A stretch of 64,000 nt of DNA from Clostridium sp. K4410.MGS-306. Its GTDB lineage: Bacteria > Cyanobacteriota > Vampirovibrionia > Gastranaerophilales > Gastranaerophilaceae. Shown piece by piece: positions 61,398-64,000 of this stretch (the stretch's first letter is position 1; each line of letters starts with the position of its first letter). The DNA lies in the NCBI GenBank assembly GCA_000980375.1, contig LARD01000007.1, positions 60,393 through 124,392 on the forward strand. Reading direction: 5' to 3'. A program made the position numbers and the translations under genes. The notes under the pieces are model-generated. The model worked only from the letters and a program-made list of their open reading frames with translations. It was not told where the DNA came from and did no database searches.

Positions 61398-61442
61398 TAA
61401 TCTGTTAATGGAAGAGTGCCATAAAAATTCGCGAAGCGGCAC
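61398..61442 (+). promoter_or_regulatory. Weak sigma-28-like promoter and leader hairpin of flagellin
   Basis: TAAT (61398-61401), 16 bases, GCCATAAA (61418-61425) loosely resembles the TAAA-N15/16-GCCGATAA flagellar consensus. GTGCC/GGCAC (61416-61420 and 61438-61442) form an inverted repeat across it. Confidence 0.3.
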
Positions 61443-61489
61443 AAAAAGGGATAAATGCAAAAGAAACAGAAAAAAGGCGGTGAAGCTTA

Positions 61490-61960
61490 TTGTTAAGCAT
61501 TAACACCGATACACTAAATATATTAATGCAAAAAAATCTGACCACTGCCCAAAATGCAGTGTCCCAAGCATTGGAACGAATGAGTACAGGCTACAAAGTA
61601 AACAGCGCCAAAGATGATGCAGCCGGGTTGTATATAGCAACAAGCATGAGGGCTCAAATAAGCGGGCTTAAACAGGCATATAAAAATACTCAAGACGGAA
61701 TATCCTTTTTAAATACAGGCCTTGGCGCGTTTGAAAATATGACAACAATATTAAACAGGCTTCGAGATTTATCTGTTCAGGCTGCCAATGGAATATATGA
61801 TACAGATGCAAGAAATGCAATGCAAAAAGAATCAGATGAATTGGTCAAGCAACTGGAACAAATATTAACTTCAACAAATTTTAACGGCCAAAAAATATTC
61901 AATTATCCTCCCGGCTCAAGCACCGCAAGAGTTTCCACCTACTCGGGGGGGGGGGGCTGA
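61490..61960 (+). CDS. fliC: Flagellin N-terminal part, frame ends in a poly-G tract
   Basis: 156 residues from TTG 61490, with AGGCGGTGA about 8 bases upstream. It matches the FliC/FlaA D0-D1 domain: MLSINTDTLNILMQKNL..., ERMSTGYKVNSAKDDAAGLYIATSMR, DGISFLNTGLGAFENMTTILNRLRDLSVQAANG. The frame stops at TGA 61958 right after twelve G. Removing one G (or adding two) opens the frame into the RTX-like region that runs to the window end. The gene is therefore probably a phase-variable flagellin in the OFF state. The symbol is the family name; the flagellin copy number is unknown. Confidence 0.85.
   Translation: MLSINTDTLNILMQKNLTTAQNAVSQALERMSTGYKVNSAKDDAAGLYIATSMRAQISGLKQAYKNTQDGISFLNTGLGAFENMTTILNRLRDLSVQAANGIYDTDARNAMQKESDELVKQLEQILTSTNFNGQKIFNYPPGSSTARVSTYSGGGG
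61945..61956 (+). repeat. G12 homopolymer, phase-variation tract
   Basis: Twelve consecutive G inside the flagellin coding sequence, at the exact border between the conserved N-terminal domain and the RTX-like part. Upstream and downstream frames differ by one base. In an AT-rich genome such a run is very unlikely to persist by chance. Confidence 0.8.
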
Positions 61961-64000
61961 ACCGTTAAAAAATATTCAGCGAGCAGGATTTCGCATTAAA
62001 AATGAATCTTTTGCAACAACAAATTCAAACCTCCAAAATACTCTTGCCGCCACTGATGATACAATAGAAGGCTCTATAGAAGTTCAGGGTAACGCTTCTC
62101 AAACAGTTATTATTGATGGCGTAGAGTTTTTGGTAAAGAATAAAAATGCAATCTCCCAGTCATTTAGTTATATAAAAAACAAAACAACCGGCGAAATTAC
62201 AATTAACGCAGGTGCATTTGATATAAAAGGAATTTCCGACGTTGAATATAATCTTATTATAAACGGCTATGGAAATACCGTAACAACAGGCGATAGAGAT
62301 GACACAATAAGACTAACAGAAGCAGGCAGGTCTACCACTCTTTCAACAAACGGCGGGAATGATAAGGTCTATGACGAGTCTCAAGCCGCAAACATTCGTC
62401 TTGGTGCCGGTGATGATTATTACGAAGGATCAAACTATTATAATGCAGTTTATGGTGAGGATGGGGATGATACCTTTGTTATTTCAAAAGCAACGCAGAC
62501 AATTAAAGGTGGAGCCGGTAATGATAAATTTATATTGAGTGGTGTAATGGGCTCTAGTGTATATTTTTACGGAGACGAAGGGGATGATACTTTTGATTTG
62601 ACTAATGTTAGTGCATCGTCAAATTTTACAATCGTGGGTGGTGAGGGCACTAATACTGTGATAGGGCAAGTGCCCAAAAACGTTATTGCTGCTGATATTG
62701 TTGGCGGTAACGTTTTTTCTTTAGATTTTGCAGCCAATGAAACAAAAGAAATTTTAATTAATGGCATAAAATACACTATTCAAGCTAAATATGACGGTTC
62801 ATTTGTGTATTATTTGAACGATGATGGCTCAATTGGATTTAACGGTAGATATTTTACTATCTGGGGAGAAGAAAACAAAGCACATAATGTAGATTTAAAA
62901 GGCTCTTATTTAACATTCCATGGCGGTAATCTGGCTGATAAAATTGTTCTCAATAGTAAAAGTTGTTCAGTCTATGGTGGAGATGGGGATGATGAAATTA
63001 TCATAAATCAAGGAGCATTATACGTAAACGGAGAAGGGGGCAATGATCATATTGTCGTAGCTGCATCATTGCAAGCAGATAGTTATGTCTCAGGCGGTGA
63101 AGGTGATGATACGATTGATGTTAAAAGCACTGCATATAACCTTCACGGCGGAAGCGGAAACGATGTGTTCAATCTTTTAAATTCTGCTGCTCTTGATTCT
63201 ATTATTGATTGCGGGGAAGGTGACGACACCGTAAATAACCAGACCTCAAATACCGCCTCTAACATTACTTTAATCGGCGGAGCAGGAACAAATACTCTTA
63301 ATGGTAAGTTTGATTCTGTAATGATTTCTGGGTTCGGAGATGATGTGTCAGAAGCAAAAGATGTTTCTTTTGCAGCAGGTGAAACAAAAGAAATCACCAT
63401 TAACGGCAAAAAGTATAAAGTTACGAATACTTCGACAGAAGGAAATACTTTTCAATATTATTACAACCCTCTAACAGACCAAATCACTTTTGGAGGACAT
63501 AAGTTTGATATTTATGCCCAGGAAGATGTTGAACACGACGTTATATTGAGAACAAATGACGTGAGTTTTCACGGCGGAAGCAAAAACGATAAAATAAGTA
63601 TTATGCAAAAAGGCAACGACGTCTATGGCCTTGGCGGGGATGACACAATAATTGTTAATGGAACTTCCAGCTGGGTTTCTGCCGGAGATGGCAATGACAA
63701 AATCTATTTGGAAGACGCAAGTTCCTGGAGTACTATATACGGTGGCAACGGAGACGATGAAATCTTTCTTAATGCAGTGACTAACGACTCTAATATTAAC
63801 CTTGAGAGCGGCAATGATACATATCACATAAATTATGCAAGTCCCAAGGCAATTATGAGAGATTATGATGGTGATAATACATATTATGTAAATGTTGACG
63901 ATATGGTAATAACCTCGGGTGTGGGCAACGATACGTTCATAATAAACGGCTCAAACAACACAATCTTAGGCCAAGGAGGAGATGACTACTACGAAATAAA
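61957..64000 (+). CDS. RTX/beta-roll variable region of flagellin, cut by window edge
   Basis: In the frame starting GCT at 61956 the sequence is open to base 64000, about 680 codons without a stop. It contains many glycine-aspartate nonapeptides of the RTX calcium-binding type: GGNDKVYDE, GAGDDYYEG, GEDGDDTFV, GGAGNDKFI, GGDGDDEII, GEGDDTIDV, GGNGDDEIF. A larger module (ETKEI-x-ING-x-KY ... HGG-x2-x-DKI) appears three times about 640-655 bases apart (near 62085, 62738 and 63382). A flagellin C-terminal domain would be expected beyond the window. It is likely surface-exposed on the filament. Confidence 0.8.

Noticed and set aside
61945-61960. True end of a short flagellin at 61960
   Set aside because: The stop arises only from the G-tract length; the adjacent frame stays open for over 2 kb with structured repeats, so a genuine short protein is unlikely.

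Overview
This is an AT-rich, densely coded bacterial chromosome segment. The lineage is inferred, not proven. It has flagellar basal-body genes, a FliC-type flagellin and a pseudopilin of the 'GFTLAEVL..TIPSLM' kind. It also has an ADP-forming acyl-CoA synthetase, a FeoA-FeoB fusion and many short orphan proteins with FG/KG-type N-termini. Together these fit a gut, fermentative, non-photosynthetic relative of Cyanobacteria (Vampirovibrionia/Melainabacteria, Gastranaerophilales-like). Both window edges cut genes: a minus-strand orphan gene (1-1181) and a flagellin (61490-64000).

Layout. 1-7 kb: orphan gene, FeoAB iron transporter, membrane orphan, and a cysteine-protease-like gene split by a frameshift at an A7 tract. 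7-14 kb: tRNA-Ser, thioredoxin plus CcdA, a TPR protein, and the shikimate operon aroC-aroK-aroB. 14-24 kb: HAD-like phosphatase with a divergent XRE repressor, class V aminotransferase, NifX-like protein, metallo-beta-lactamase, tRNA-Glu, mutS, an XRE regulator, a GT32-type glycosyltransferase, pirin and a YuiF-like transporter. 24-29 kb: exported trehalose-synthase-like GH13 enzyme, then gltX-bioG-bioC. 29-39 kb: small orphan proteins, an XRE repressor divergent from a probable small RNA, a radical SAM protein, acyl-CoA synthetase (ADP-forming), rpmE, proS, a secreted alpha/beta hydrolase, and the DUF47-Pit phosphate pair. 39-47 kb: M20 peptidase, murA, cdd, PHP phosphoesterase, XRE, and infC with a non-canonical AUU start. 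47-52 kb: palindrome cluster, then response regulator-histidine kinase-flgB-flgC-fliE, then rnpB. 52-64 kb: a one-carbon cluster (MetE-core protein, CooC-like ATPase, folD), DUF3137 protein, glycosyltransferase family 9, pseudopilin, mnmG, thyX, rpsO, and the flagellin.

Main signals beyond routine annotation. (1) The flagellin frame is broken exactly at a run of 12 G. The frame beyond is open to the window end and encodes RTX-like calcium-binding repeats, so this looks like a phase-variable flagellin with a beta-roll insert, captured in the OFF state. (2) Four intergenic copies, all on the + strand, of an element with conserved outer boxes (TTGAAAARGTGA ... GACACTAGATTA) surround a basal stem whose sequence differs in each copy while pairing is kept. 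This looks like an undescribed structured RNA or hairpin element. (3) A good promoter with an operator in its spacer drives a short, hairpin-rich, ORF-less transcript ending in a terminator, divergent from an XRE gene. (4) Several genes have TATAAT (or a close variant) exactly 6 nt before the start codon, implying leaderless mRNAs. (5) A near-consensus sigma-28 promoter precedes a 128-residue orphan protein.
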